From the NCBI GenBank assembly GCA_963776665.1, contig CAVZNQ010000030.1, forward strand, positions 1-64,000: DNA of 64,000 bases. The letters run 5' to 3'. This stretch comes from Roseiarcus sp963776665. Lineage in GTDB: Bacteria > Pseudomonadota > Alphaproteobacteria > Rhizobiales > Beijerinckiaceae. Positions 28,128 through 36,403 of this stretch are shown one piece after another. Numbering within the stretch: the stretch's first letter is position 1; each line of letters opens with the position of its first letter. The translations under genes were made by a program, and so were the position numbers. The notes under the pieces were generated by a model. That model saw only the letters and a list, made by a program, of their open reading frames with translations. It was not told where the DNA came from and did not search any database.

Positions 28128-28670
28128 ATGATGAAGCCCGCGCGCCGCGGCGCCAAGCCGCTGGCCGAATTCACCCCCGGGCTCATCGCCGAGGCCCTGG
28201 CCGCCCGCGGCCTCGGCGAGGCGAGCCTGATCGCCGATTGGCCGGCGATCGTGGGCGAGACTTTCGCCCGTCACGCGCGGCCGATCGAGCTCCAGTGGCC
28301 GCCCCGGGCCGCCAAGCGCGACGCTGAGACGCCGGCGAGGCCCGCGACCCTGGTGCTCAGGGTCGAGGGCGCATTCGCGCTTGAGGCGCAGCACATGGCT
28401 TCGGTCATCGTCGCCCGGGTGAACGCGCATCTCGGCTGGCGCTGCGTCGAGAGGATCGCCTTCCGGCAGGGCCCGCTGCCGCCGCTCGAGGATCGGCGTC
28501 GCCTGGCGCCGGCCCCGTCGGACGCGGCGCAAGCCGCCGCGGGCGCCGCCGCCGCGTCGATCGAAAACGAAGACTTGCGCGAGGCGGTCGCTCGGCTCGG
28601 CGCGCGGGCGATCGACAGGTCGGCGCGCCTGCCAGAGCCGCACCGCGGCCGAACCGTGAAGGGAGACTGA
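28128..28670 (+). CDS. DUF721 (DciA-like) protein
   Basis: DUF721 proteins include the DciA helicase-loading factor. The recognisable part is PLAEFTPGLIAEALAARG with LIADWPAIVGETFARHARP and TLVLRVEGAFALEAQHM, then VARVNAHLGWRCVERIAFRQG. A low-complexity alanine-rich segment and a basic C-terminus follow. Tandem ATGs at 28128 and 28131 are both possible. Pairing with mutY in divergent orientation is common in Rhizobiales. dapF starts 4 bases after the stop, with GGAGA near the junction, so the two are co-transcribed. Confidence 0.8.
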   Translation: MMKPARRGAKPLAEFTPGLIAEALAARGLGEASLIADWPAIVGETFARHARPIELQWPPRAAKRDAETPARPATLVLRVEGAFALEAQHMASVIVARVNAHLGWRCVERIAFRQGPLPPLEDRRRLAPAPSDAAQAAAGAAAASIENEDLREAVARLGARAIDRSARLPEPHRGRTVKGD

Positions 28671-28674
28671 CGGC

Positions 28675-29556
28675 TTGGTCTTCCGCCATCCGCTGGCCGG
28701 GCGCGCGATCGCGCGCATGAACGGCGCCGGCAACAAGATCCTCGTTCTCGACATGCGCGGCGCGCCCGTTCGTCCGGCGCCGGCGGACGCGCGTGCGATT
28801 CATCGCGCGCCTCATCTCGACTACGATCAGATGATGGTGATCGGCGATCCGCGGACGCCGGGAACCGCGGCCGATGTCATCATCTTCAACAACGACGGCA
28901 CGCTCGCCGGCGCTTGCGGCAACGGCGCGCGCTGCGTCGCCGACCGGCTGTGCCGCGAACTCGGGGTCAGCGCGGTCAGAATCGAGACCGAGCCGGGCGT
29001 CATCGACTGCGAGCGGCTTGGGCAATGGTCCTACCGGGTCGACATGGGTCGGCCGCGGCTTGCTTGGGACGCCATTCCGCTCCTTCGCGCCGTCGCCGAC
29101 ACGCGGCGGGTCGATCTTTGGCCCGATGGCGACGGGCCTGCGGCGCTGGGACCGGCTTCTCTCGTCAACATGGGCAATCCGCATGCGGTGTTCTTCGTCG
29201 CCGATCTCAAACGCATCGATGCGGCGGAGCTCGGCGCAGGAATCGAAGTCCATCCGATGTTCCCGGAAAAGGCCAACGTTACTTTCGCTCAGATCGTCGC
29301 GCCTGACGAGGTCGTGGCGCGGGTGTGGGAGCGCGGGGTCGGGTTGACGCTGGCCTGCGGCTCGGCCGCCTGTGCGACCGTGGTGGCGGCGTCGCGTCTA
29401 GGGCTCATGGAGCGGAAGGGAACGGTGCGGCTGCCGGGCGGCGAACTCATCATCGAATGGCGCGCAGCGGACGACCACGTGCTGATGACCGGCCCGGTCG
29501 AATACGAGGGCGCGTTCGTGCTCGACGACGCGTTGTTTGAAGCCGCCGCGCCGTGA
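28675..29556 (+). CDS. dapF: diaminopimelate epimerase
   Basis: Converts LL- to meso-diaminopimelate for lysine and peptidoglycan synthesis. It starts at TTG 28675 (MVFRHPLAGRAI); the next phrase is ARMNGAGNKILVLD. The two catalytic cysteines are in GACGNGARCV and LACGSAACATV, and the conserved LVNMGNPHAVFF and FPEKANVTFAQI precede the second. About 293 residues, cytoplasmic. Its last 4 bases overlap the next gene's GTG start, so the DUF721-dapF-DUF1624 genes form one operon. Confidence 0.95.
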   Translation: MVFRHPLAGRAIARMNGAGNKILVLDMRGAPVRPAPADARAIHRAPHLDYDQMMVIGDPRTPGTAADVIIFNNDGTLAGACGNGARCVADRLCRELGVSAVRIETEPGVIDCERLGQWSYRVDMGRPRLAWDAIPLLRAVADTRRVDLWPDGDGPAALGPASLVNMGNPHAVFFVADLKRIDAAELGAGIEVHPMFPEKANVTFAQIVAPDEVVARVWERGVGLTLACGSAACATVVAASRLGLMERKGTVRLPGGELIIEWRAADDHVLMTGPVEYEGAFVLDDALFEAAAP

Positions 29557-30522
29557 ACGACGGCGAAACCGCGGAGGGCGCCGCTGGCAAGGGCTCGGGG
29601 CGCATAGACGCCGTCGACTGCGTCCGCGGCCTGGCGCTGATCGGCATGGCCGGCTACCACCTGACCTGGGATCTTGCCGACTTTCGCCTCGTTTCGCCGC
29701 TTCTGCCGTTCACGCCGGGGATGCGGCTTCTTTCGCACGTCGTCGCGAGCGTCTTTCTGGCCCTGGTCGGCGTGTCGCTGGCGCTCGCTCACGCCCATGG
29801 GTTCGACCGGCGCGCCTTCTGGCGGCGGTTCGGGATCGTCGCCGGGGCGGCGGCGCTGGTGACCGCAGGCAGCGTGGTCTTCGCTCCCGGCGAGGGCATC
29901 TTTTTCGGCATCCTGCACTGCATTGCCGCCGCAAGCCTCATCGCTGCGCCGTTCGTGACCTGGCCCGCATGGGCGAGCCTCGCGGCGGGTCTGGCGGCGA
30001 TCGCCGCGCCATGGGTGATCCACTCGACGCTGTTCGATCCGCCCTGGCTCTTGTGGCTCGGGCTCGGCGAGGCGCTGCCCAACACTCTCGACTGGCGCCC
30101 GCTCCTCCCCTGGGCGGGTGTCGTCTTCCTCGGCCTCGCGCTTGCGCGCTCGCCGGGAGTGATCCCGAAGCTGAACTCGCCCGGCCGCTGGCGCGCGGCG
30201 TCCGGAGCGTCGCGCGCAGCGTGCTTCGCCGGCCGGCACAGCCTGCCGATCTATCTCATCCATCAGCCGGCGCTGATCGGGCTTCTCGCCGCGCTGACCG
30301 CCTGGGGCCCTCTCGCGCCGAAGGCGGACATGAGCAGCTTCCTCTCGTCATGCCAGCGCGCCTGCATCGCTGAAGGGCGCGCCGCCCCGGAGTGCGACAC
30401 CGGCTGCCGTTGCGTCGCCGACGCCGTCGAGCGCTCCGGCGACGCCGACCGGATGGCGACCGCTCAGCGCCGGTCGAAGGGCCGATCTCAAACGGCTGGC
30501 CGACGCCTGCATGGGGCGATGA
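29553..30522 (+). CDS. DUF1624 membrane protein, late frameshift
   Basis: A membrane protein of the heparan-alpha-glucosaminide N-acetyltransferase/YeiB-like group (DUF1624). It has about seven spans, an N-terminal RIDAVDCVRGLALIGMAGYH and, near the end, HSLPIYLIHQPALIGLLAAL. A soluble cysteine-containing tail follows (CQRACIAEG...CDTGCRC). Near 30465 the open frame leaves the natural one: shifting by one base restores SAGRRADLKRLADACMGR and a TGA at 30520-30522, a plausible family ending. The uncorrected frame runs on to 30620, over the opposing gene. GTG start overlaps dapF by 4 bases. Function, possibly acyl transfer to a cell-envelope component, is unproven. Confidence 0.72.
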
Positions 30523-30532
30523 GGGACAGAGC

Positions 30533-30847
30533 TCAGGCCCGCGCCGAGGTCTCGGCGATGATCGCAAGCGGCAGGACCTCGACCGTTCCCCCCGACACCC
30601 TCTTGGTGGCTTCGGTGTAGGCTTTGAAGAAGTCGCGGCTCTGGAGCGCCTTCCCGGCTTCTTCGTCCGAGGTGGCGGCGAGGTGGTAGTATTCGCCCGA
30701 GCCGTTGTCCGCCTTCATGCAGCGGTACGAGATCCGGCCGTTCAGGGTCGCGTCGCCCTCGACGGCGGCGATGAATCGCCCGATTTGTTCGCGCCACGCC
30801 GCCTCGGATCCGTCCTTGAAGCGATACTTGATGAGAAAATGTTTCAT
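30533..30847 (-). CDS. small dimeric alpha/beta-barrel protein, 104 aa
   Basis: Begins MKHFLIKYRFKDGSEAAW. The pattern of a first strand, a helix rich in acidic and basic residues, RISYRCMKADNGSGEYYHLA and a final VEVLPLAIIAET is that of ferredoxin-like barrel proteins of the antibiotic-biosynthesis-monooxygenase type. No catalytic residue is assigned. It is divergent from an HxlR regulator across 121 bases, a typical regulator-target pair. Function is inferred only from this context. Confidence 0.65.
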   Translation of the reverse strand: MKHFLIKYRFKDGSEAAWREQIGRFIAAVEGDATLNGRISYRCMKADNGSGEYYHLAATSDEEAGKALQSRDFFKAYTEATKRVSGGTVEVLPLAIIAETSARA

Positions 30848-30968
30848 CGGGCTCTCCCTTTCCGCCTTCCGATCCTTGCCCGCCAGACTTGCGCCCGCAG
30901 GCGCGGTCCTGCAAGTATGGACAAAAATGATAGCGCCGAAGAAATCCTAGGATGCGCGGGAATCCTCG

Positions 30969-31349
30969 ATGAATATTCAGCGGAAGGCATTGCCGGCGAC
31001 GGAATTGCGCCGGCCCCACGGCTGCCCGGTGATGGCGTTTCAGGCCATGATCAGCGGCAAATACAAGATCCGCATCTTGTGGGACCTCAAGGACGGACCC
31101 CGGCGCTACGGCGAAATCAGAACCGGCCTTCTCCGGGGCGCGGCGGGAAGCAAAGAGATCGCGCCGCGCGTTCTCAGCCGCGAGCTCAAAGCGCTCGCCG
31201 AGGCCGGGATGATCGCGCGCAAGGATTTTGGCCTCGTTCCCCCCAAGGTCGAATACCGATTGACGGAGGCAGGGGAGCGCTTCGTGCCGATCATCGCGGT
31301 CATTCGCGATTGGGGCGAACAGCATTTCGCGACGCGCCCCACCTCGTGA
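30969..31349 (+). CDS. HxlR family transcriptional regulator
   Basis: A 126-residue winged-helix protein of the HxlR type: the conserved N-terminal cysteine is in RRPHGCPVMAFQ, then SGKYKIRILWDLKDGPRRY, FGEI-like RYGEIR, LSRELKALAEAGMIARK and VEYRLTEAGERFVPII. Members often sense thiols, quinones or aldehydes by the cysteine. It probably represses itself and the divergent barrel protein gene. The end of the gene overlaps an antisense open frame that I consider non-coding. Confidence 0.85.
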   Translation: MNIQRKALPATELRRPHGCPVMAFQAMISGKYKIRILWDLKDGPRRYGEIRTGLLRGAAGSKEIAPRVLSRELKALAEAGMIARKDFGLVPPKVEYRLTEAGERFVPIIAVIRDWGEQHFATRPTS

Positions 31350-31600
31350 TGGCCGCGACCGCCTTCGTCTCGGTATAGTGCTCCATGACCTTCTTGCCCA
31401 TCTTGCGGCCCCAGCCCGACACGCGTCGAGGGACGCAGCCTTGAACCACTATATCCGACGAAATATAACGATGCCCGCCGTTCGAGCGTAAAGGCGATTG
31501 GGGCGCGAATAGACGGACCAGCGACGTGCCGAACGACTCGCCAGGTCGTCCCTGCCAAGGGGCTCTCGGGCGCGATCGCGATGCGCCAAGGGGGGCGCAG

Positions 31601-33043
31601 ATGAAGAGACTGGGACGCCTATTGCTGCCGATTGTGGCGATGAGCTCCGTCGCGCATGCGGCCGACCTGCCGACGACGAAGCCGGCCGAGGCCGAAAAGT
31701 TCAAGCCGCCCTGTTTCAGCAGTCTGTGGAACTATCTCAAGTCTTCGGTTCGCGACTGCCCGCTGAGCGTCGGGCCGCTGACGCTCTATGGCACGCTCGA
31801 CGGCGGGTTCGGCTACGAGCAATGGGGCGCACGTCTTGGCGCGTACTCGGACAAGGCGAATTACGCCATCCAGAGAAACAGCGGCGACACCCACTGGCTA
31901 TGGTCGCCAAACGCTCTCAGCACCTCGAACGTCGGCGTGCGCTTGTCACAAAAGATCGGCGACGACTGGGAGATCGTCGGCGCGGTCGAAGCCGGGTTCA
32001 ATCCCTATACGCTTCGCTTGGTGAATGGTCCCCAAGCGCTAGCCGACAACAATCCGTTTGCGACGCCGCTGCAGAGGACGGCGTTCGACTCGGCGCGAGG
32101 CGGAACGTGGGACAACGGGCAAGCGTTCGTCGGGATCAGCAATCCCAATTACGGGACCCTCACCTTCGGCCGGACCATTCTTTTGTCCATCCAGGCGCTC
32201 AGCGCCTACGATCCCGTGGCCTCGGTTGGGTTTTCCCAACTGGGCTTCACCGCGCGTTACGGCACCTTCGGCGCCAGTCCGACCTCGCGCATCAACACCG
32301 CTTTCACCTATCGTCTCAACTACCAAGGCTTTCGCGTAGCCGCTCAGGCCCAGGTCGGCGGCTACGATCAGTTCAATGCGGCGACTCAGCAGTATCAGGC
32401 GCAGATCGGACTGGATTTCAACGGCTTCTCGTTCGACGCCATCGCCGGCTATGCGAAGAACGCGCTCACCTTCGCGAGCTTCGCCGGAGCGTCGACTCCG
32501 GTCGGCTTCAATCCCTACGACATTGTTCGCGCGACGGCCCTGAACACCGGCGGCGTCGAGCTCGTCGGCCGCTACCAGTGGGACAAATTCAAGTTCTACG
32601 CCGGCTACATCTACTCGCTTTCCGTCAATCCAAGTAATCCGAACTTTCCCTACGGCGTGGGCACGGTTGCGCCGGGAGTCTCAGTTCCTCCAGGCTTCGT
32701 GACAGTCAACGCCTATACGGTTCCGCGCAACCTCAACACGGTTTGGACGGGTGTGCGCTACGCGGTTTGGTCCAATCTGGACGTCGCCGGCGGCGTCTAC
32801 TGGGAATCCCAGAACGACTTCCTCGCCGCGCCCGATGTCTGCACCGGCTCGGGCTCGGCGACCAGCAGTTCTCGATGCGCGGGAGGGCGCTATTCATTCT
32901 CGCTCTTGGCGGACTATAGGCCGATCCCCCGCGTGAGCCTTTATGCCGGCCTCCTGCAGTCGAACGTCTACGGCGGCGTCGCCAGCGGCTTTCTGCACAC
33001 CGAGAACTTCGCGCCGACCGCCGGCCTGCGCATTCGCTTTTGA
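31601..33043 (+). CDS. outer-membrane porin, Porin_2 type
   Basis: Starts ATG 31601 behind AAGGGGGGC; a longer frame from 31526 lacks this site. Residues 1-21 are a signal peptide (RLLLPIVAMSSVAHA). The mature part starts with a cysteine-containing N-terminus (PPCFSSLWNYLKSSVRDCP), then alternating amphipathic strands with many aromatic residues and a C-terminal LRIRF, the usual outer-membrane-barrel ending. It matches the 16-strand general porins of Rhizobiales. Cys pair near residues 37 and 50 may form a disulphide. It faces away from the HxlR gene and converges on the His-rich gene. Confidence 0.88.
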   Translation: MKRLGRLLLPIVAMSSVAHAADLPTTKPAEAEKFKPPCFSSLWNYLKSSVRDCPLSVGPLTLYGTLDGGFGYEQWGARLGAYSDKANYAIQRNSGDTHWLWSPNALSTSNVGVRLSQKIGDDWEIVGAVEAGFNPYTLRLVNGPQALADNNPFATPLQRTAFDSARGGTWDNGQAFVGISNPNYGTLTFGRTILLSIQALSAYDPVASVGFSQLGFTARYGTFGASPTSRINTAFTYRLNYQGFRVAAQAQVGGYDQFNAATQQYQAQIGLDFNGFSFDAIAGYAKNALTFASFAGASTPVGFNPYDIVRATALNTGGVELVGRYQWDKFKFYAGYIYSLSVNPSNPNFPYGVGTVAPGVSVPPGFVTVNAYTVPRNLNTVWTGVRYAVWSNLDVAGGVYWESQNDFLAAPDVCTGSGSATSSSRCAGGRYSFSLLADYRPIPRVSLYAGLLQSNVYGGVASGFLHTENFAPTAGLRIRF

Positions 33044-33049
33044 GCCGGC

Positions 33050-33364
33050 TTACTGGGGGTTGCCGCCGATGCAGCCCTTCATGCAGTCGTCGGGATCGCG
33101 GCTAAGCCCGTCGCTGTCGCCCTCGCCGGGATGAGCGTATGGCTTGAACATCTGGTTTGTCTGAGGAGTTCGATTCTCAACCGTTTCGCCGGGCCGTTGA
33201 GCGATCGGGGCCGACGCTCGGGCGGGGTTGTGCGCCACATGGTGATGGTGGCGATGGCCGTGATAGTGGCGGTGGGCAGTCGGCTGCTCCGTCTGCGCGT
33301 ATGCTGCGAGGGAACCCGACAGCAACATGGCGAGTGGCAACGCAATAGTTGTCGATGCCTTCAC
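33050..33364 (-). CDS. secreted His-rich small protein, 104 aa
   Basis: Starts at GTG 33364 behind GGGAGGGTGAA; a longer frame starts upstream but its N-terminus is arginine-rich. Residues 1-23 look like a signal peptide (STTIALPLAMLLSGSLAAYA). A histidine block follows (HRHYHGHRHHHHVAH), and the end is DPDDCMKGCIGGNP with a cysteine pair. The protein would be periplasmic and could bind Ni, Zn or Cu; this is inference from composition. It converges on the porin gene with 6 bases between stops. Family unknown. Confidence 0.6.
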   Translation of the reverse strand: MKASTTIALPLAMLLSGSLAAYAQTEQPTAHRHYHGHRHHHHVAHNPARASAPIAQRPGETVENRTPQTNQMFKPYAHPGEGDSDGLSRDPDDCMKGCIGGNPQ

Positions 33365-33483
33365 TTCACCCTCCCGTGCAAGAGCGCACACGGATAACGG
33401 CGTCAGCCTTGGCCGACGCCGCTCCACAATCATTTTCGCGCCAATAAGCGGGCCTTGCGCCGAGCGCCAACCGTCACGCTGAC

Positions 33484-33693
33484 CTAGTCCATGCCGACCA
33501 TCACGTCGGTCGCCTTGATGACCGCGTAGGCCTTCTGCCCTTTCGCCAGCTTCAGCTCGTCGACCGCCTCGTTGGTGATCGAGGCCGTGACCACCGCGCC
33601 GCCGCCGACATCGATGCGGACATGGGACGTCGTCGCGCCCTTGGTGACGTCGACGATCGTTCCGTGAAGCTTGTTGCGCGCGCTGATTTTCAT
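33484..33693 (-). CDS. molybdenum-pterin/molybdate-binding Mop (TOBE) protein
   Basis: A 69-residue molbindin with a single TOBE domain: MKISARNKLHGTIVDVTKGA, then HVRIDVGGGAVVTASITNEAVDELKLAKG and AYAVIKATDVMVGMD (shown in part). The ATG at 33693 has AGGAGGGGAACG upstream. Such proteins oligomerise and store or buffer molybdate in the cytoplasm. It is divergent from modA across 142 bases that contain a candidate Mo-box, so both sides are probably controlled together. Confidence 0.88.
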   Translation of the reverse strand: MKISARNKLHGTIVDVTKGATTSHVRIDVGGGAVVTASITNEAVDELKLAKGQKAYAVIKATDVMVGMD

Positions 33694-33736
33694 GGACGTT
33701 CCCCTCCTATGGGATTTGCTCAAATCACCGGAGGCG

Positions 33737-33760
33737 CGGTATGTACCACAGCATATAACG
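33737..33760. promoter_or_regulatory. candidate Mo-box (ModE-type operator)
   Basis: Between mop and modA, CGGTATGTA and CATATAACG stand as an imperfect inverted repeat around a 6-base spacer. The right half matches TATAACG, the well-known half-site of ModE/MopA-type molybdate regulators, and the left half fits when read on the other strand (CGxTATxT). No modE gene lies in the window, so the regulator would be encoded elsewhere. Confidence 0.45.
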
Positions 33761-33835
33761 GAGGGCGAGTCTTCGGGGGAGGGCGGACGACCAGGACCGC
33801 CTTCATGAGTTCGCCGAGTCACGGGAGAATCGTCT

Positions 33836-34582
33836 TTGAAGCAGTTGACCGCGCTCGCGACCGCATTTGTAGCGCTTCTGACTTCGCTCGCGCAGGCCCA
33901 GGCGGGCGTGACCCATGTCGCGGTCGCCGCAAACTTCACCGAGCCGGCAAGAGAGATCGCTGACCTGTTCAAGCAGAAGACGGGGCACGAGGCGGTGCTG
34001 ATCTTCGGCTCGTCGGGGGCGTTCCTCACCCAGATCACCCATAGCGCGCCGTTCGAGGTGTTTCTCTCGGCTGATTCCGAGCGCCCGAAGGCTGCGGTCG
34101 ACGGTGGGTTCGCCGTCGCCGACAGCGTGTTCACCTATGCGATCGGCAAGCTGGTGCTGTGGAGCCGGGTCGTTGACGTGACCGATGGTGAAGCGGCGCT
34201 GAAGGCCGGCCAATTCCAGAAGCTCTCGATCGCCAATCCGGTCGCCGCGCCCTACGGGACCGCTGCGGTCGAAACGATGAAGGCGCTGGGCGTCTACGAC
34301 GCCTTGCAGCCGAAGATCGTGCAGGGCAGCAGCATCGCCCAAGCGTTCCAGTTCGTCGACACGCGCAATGCGGAGGTCGGCTTCGTCGCGCTTTCGCAAC
34401 TCCACGGCGTCACGGCGGGGACGCGCTGGGAAGTTCCGCAGACTCTCTATTCCCCGATCCGGCAGGACGCGGTGCTGTTGAAGACAGGCGCGGACAGCGA
34501 AGCGTCGAAAGCCTTCCTCGATTTCCTGAAGGGTCCGGAGGCGCGCGCGATCATCGAGCAGTTCGGCTACGCGCTGAACTGA
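33836..34582 (+). CDS. modA: molybdate ABC transporter substrate-binding protein
   Basis: Begins at TTG 33836, nine bases after GGGAG. Residues 1-23 form a signal peptide. The mature protein has VAVAANFTEPAREIADLF, the anion-binding FGSSGAFLTQI, FLSADSERPKAA and IANPVAAPYGTAAVE, as in ModA. It collects molybdate, and possibly tungstate, in the periplasm and passes it to the ModBC complex. modB starts 8 bases after the stop. Length (248 residues) is normal. Confidence 0.93.
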   Translation: MKQLTALATAFVALLTSLAQAQAGVTHVAVAANFTEPAREIADLFKQKTGHEAVLIFGSSGAFLTQITHSAPFEVFLSADSERPKAAVDGGFAVADSVFTYAIGKLVLWSRVVDVTDGEAALKAGQFQKLSIANPVAAPYGTAAVETMKALGVYDALQPKIVQGSSIAQAFQFVDTRNAEVGFVALSQLHGVTAGTRWEVPQTLYSPIRQDAVLLKTGADSEASKAFLDFLKGPEARAIIEQFGYALN

Positions 34583-34589
34583 GCGCGAA

Positions 34590-35276
34590 GTGCTGGGCAT
34601 GCCCCCGGAAATCTGGGTTCCGATCAAGCTGACGATCGAGCTCGCGACCATCTCGACGCTGTCGCTGCTCATCGTCGCGACGCCGCTTGCCTGGTGGCTT
34701 GCGCGTTCGCGGGCCTGGTTCAAGGAAGCCGCCGCTGCTCTCGTCTCGCTGCCGATGGTGCTGCCGCCGACGGTGCTCGGCTTCTATCTTCTCATCCTGC
34801 TCGGTCCCGACGGGCCGGGCGGCGCGATTGCGAGCCTATGGGGGGCGCGCACGCTCGCCTTCACTTTCACCGGTCTCGTCATCGGCTCGATCGTCTCGTC
34901 GATGCCGTTCGTGGTGCAGCCGATCCGCAACGCCTTCGCGGCGATCGGCGATCGGCCGCTCGAAGTCGCGGCGACGTTGCGGGCGTCCCCCCGCCGCGCC
35001 TTCTGGACCGTGGCGCTGCCGCTCGCGAGTCCGGGACTCCTTACCGGAGCGGTGCTCGGCTTCGCCCACACGGTCGGCGAGTTCGGCGTCATCCTGATGA
35101 TCGGCGGCAACATCCCGGGCCGCACAAGGGTCATGTCGACCGCGATCTTCGACTTCGTCGAGACGATGCGCTGGCGCGAGGCCAACCTGCTCGCCGGCGG
35201 CATGGTCGTGTTCGCCTTCGTCGTCATCCTGTCGATGATTCTCCTGGAAAAGCGCTTCGCGAAAGCCCACGCATGA
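34590..35276 (+). CDS. modB: molybdate ABC transporter permease
   Basis: Inner-membrane permease of 228 residues with five to six spans. It opens with PPEIWVPIKLTIELATIST and has the permease loop RNAFAAIGDRPLEVAATLRA and LPLASPGLLTGAVLGFAHTVGEFG, the EAA-like contact for ModC, ending with LEKRFAKAHA. Start at GTG 34590 or ATG 34599. The stop overlaps modC's ATG by 4 bases. Confidence 0.93.
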   Translation: MLGMPPEIWVPIKLTIELATISTLSLLIVATPLAWWLARSRAWFKEAAAALVSLPMVLPPTVLGFYLLILLGPDGPGGAIASLWGARTLAFTFTGLVIGSIVSSMPFVVQPIRNAFAAIGDRPLEVAATLRASPRRAFWTVALPLASPGLLTGAVLGFAHTVGEFGVILMIGGNIPGRTRVMSTAIFDFVETMRWREANLLAGGMVVFAFVVILSMILLEKRFAKAHA

Positions 35277-36391
35277 GCGAAGGCGAAACGATCCGCGCGG
35301 CGTTCAAGGGCGTGCTCGGCAGGTTCACGCTCGATGCCGGCTTCACGGCGCCGGCCAAGGGCGTGACCGCCCTGTTCGGGCCGTCAGGCTGCGGCAAGAC
35401 CACGATCCTGCGCTGCATCGCCGGGCTCCTGCGGCTGCCGGACGGCCTGTGCGTCGTCGGCGGCGACGTGTGGCAGGACCGGGAGGGCGCCTTTCTGCCG
35501 ACCCACAAGCGTCCGCTCGGATATGTGTTCCAGGAAGCGAGCCTGTTCGCGCACCTCTCGGTCCGCCGCAACCTCACGTTCGGCGCGCCGCGCGGCGAGG
35601 GCGAGGCTCGGCAGGGGCGCATCGGCTTCGACGAAGTGGTCGAATTGCTCGGCATCACGGCGCTGCTCGACCGCGCCCCGGGCAAGCTTTCCGGGGGCGA
35701 GCGCCAGCGGGTCGCCATTGGCCGGGCGCTGCTGTCGCAGCCCAAGCTCCTGTTGATGGACGAGCCGCTGTCGGCGCTCGACCGCGCGACCAAGGACGAG
35801 ATCCTGCCGTTTCTCGAGCGGCTGCGCGATCGGCTGTCGCTGCCGATCGTCTACATCACCCACGCGCTCGCCGAAGTCGAGCGCCTCGCCGACCAGATCG
35901 TGCTTTTGGACAAGGGCCGGGTGATCGGCGCCGGACCGCTCGAGGAACTGCAGAGCGATCCGTCCTTGCCGCTGGCGATCGCACGCGACGCCGCGGTCAC
36001 CCTCGATGGCGTCATCGAAAAGCACGACGGCGGCTATGGCCTCCTCACCTTGAGCGTCCGCGGGGGCGCGCTCACCGTGCCGGCCCCGCCAGCGGCGACC
36101 GGCGAACATCGCCGCGTTCGCGTCATCGCCGGCGATGTGAGCCTGGCGCGCGAACCGCCGGGCCCGAGCTCGATCCTCAACGTCCTGCCGGCGCGCATCG
36201 TCTCGGCGAGGCCGGTCGAGGCGGACGAGGTCATCGCCGTGCTGGCGCTGGGCGCAGACGGCGGCGGCGCGCGCCTGCTCTCGCGTCTGACGCGAAAATC
36301 CTGGGATGCGCTCAGCCTCGCCGAGGGCATGAGCGTCTACGCGCAGGTGAAGGCGGTGGCGCTGGCGCCGGGGCGGGGCGAATTGGGCTGA
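35273..36391 (+). CDS. modC: molybdate ABC transporter ATP-binding protein
   Basis: ATPase of 372 residues with Walker A GPSGCGKTT, Q-loop YVFQEASLF, signature LSGGERQRV, Walker B LLLMDEPLSALD and the switch histidine in YITHALAEVERL. The C-terminal part after about residue 285 is a TOBE domain that binds molybdate and can regulate ATP hydrolysis. The ATG at 35273 overlaps modB by 4 bases. It ends 12 bases before a convergent gene. Confidence 0.94.
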   Translation: MSEGETIRAAFKGVLGRFTLDAGFTAPAKGVTALFGPSGCGKTTILRCIAGLLRLPDGLCVVGGDVWQDREGAFLPTHKRPLGYVFQEASLFAHLSVRRNLTFGAPRGEGEARQGRIGFDEVVELLGITALLDRAPGKLSGGERQRVAIGRALLSQPKLLLMDEPLSALDRATKDEILPFLERLRDRLSLPIVYITHALAEVERLADQIVLLDKGRVIGAGPLEELQSDPSLPLAIARDAAVTLDGVIEKHDGGYGLLTLSVRGGALTVPAPPAATGEHRRVRVIAGDVSLAREPPGPSSILNVLPARIVSARPVEADEVIAVLALGADGGGARLLSRLTRKSWDALSLAEGMSVYAQVKAVALAPGRGELG

Positions 36392-36403
36392 GGCAATCGG
36401 ACG

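Noticed and set aside
28082..28754. Upstream extension of mutY
   Set aside because: It is the antisense of the DUF721 gene; MutY homologues start near the ATG at 28082.
30392..31378. Long plus-strand frame over the barrel protein and regulator
   Set aside because: Overlaps two well-supported genes in another frame or strand; composition is of a shadow.
31300..31704. Minus-strand frame overlapping the HxlR end
   Set aside because: Fully antisense to two genes; no conserved sequence.
33397..33420. Inverted GGCGTC/GACGCC near the His-rich gene start
   Set aside because: Short with a mismatch and upstream of the gene, so not a credible terminator or operator.
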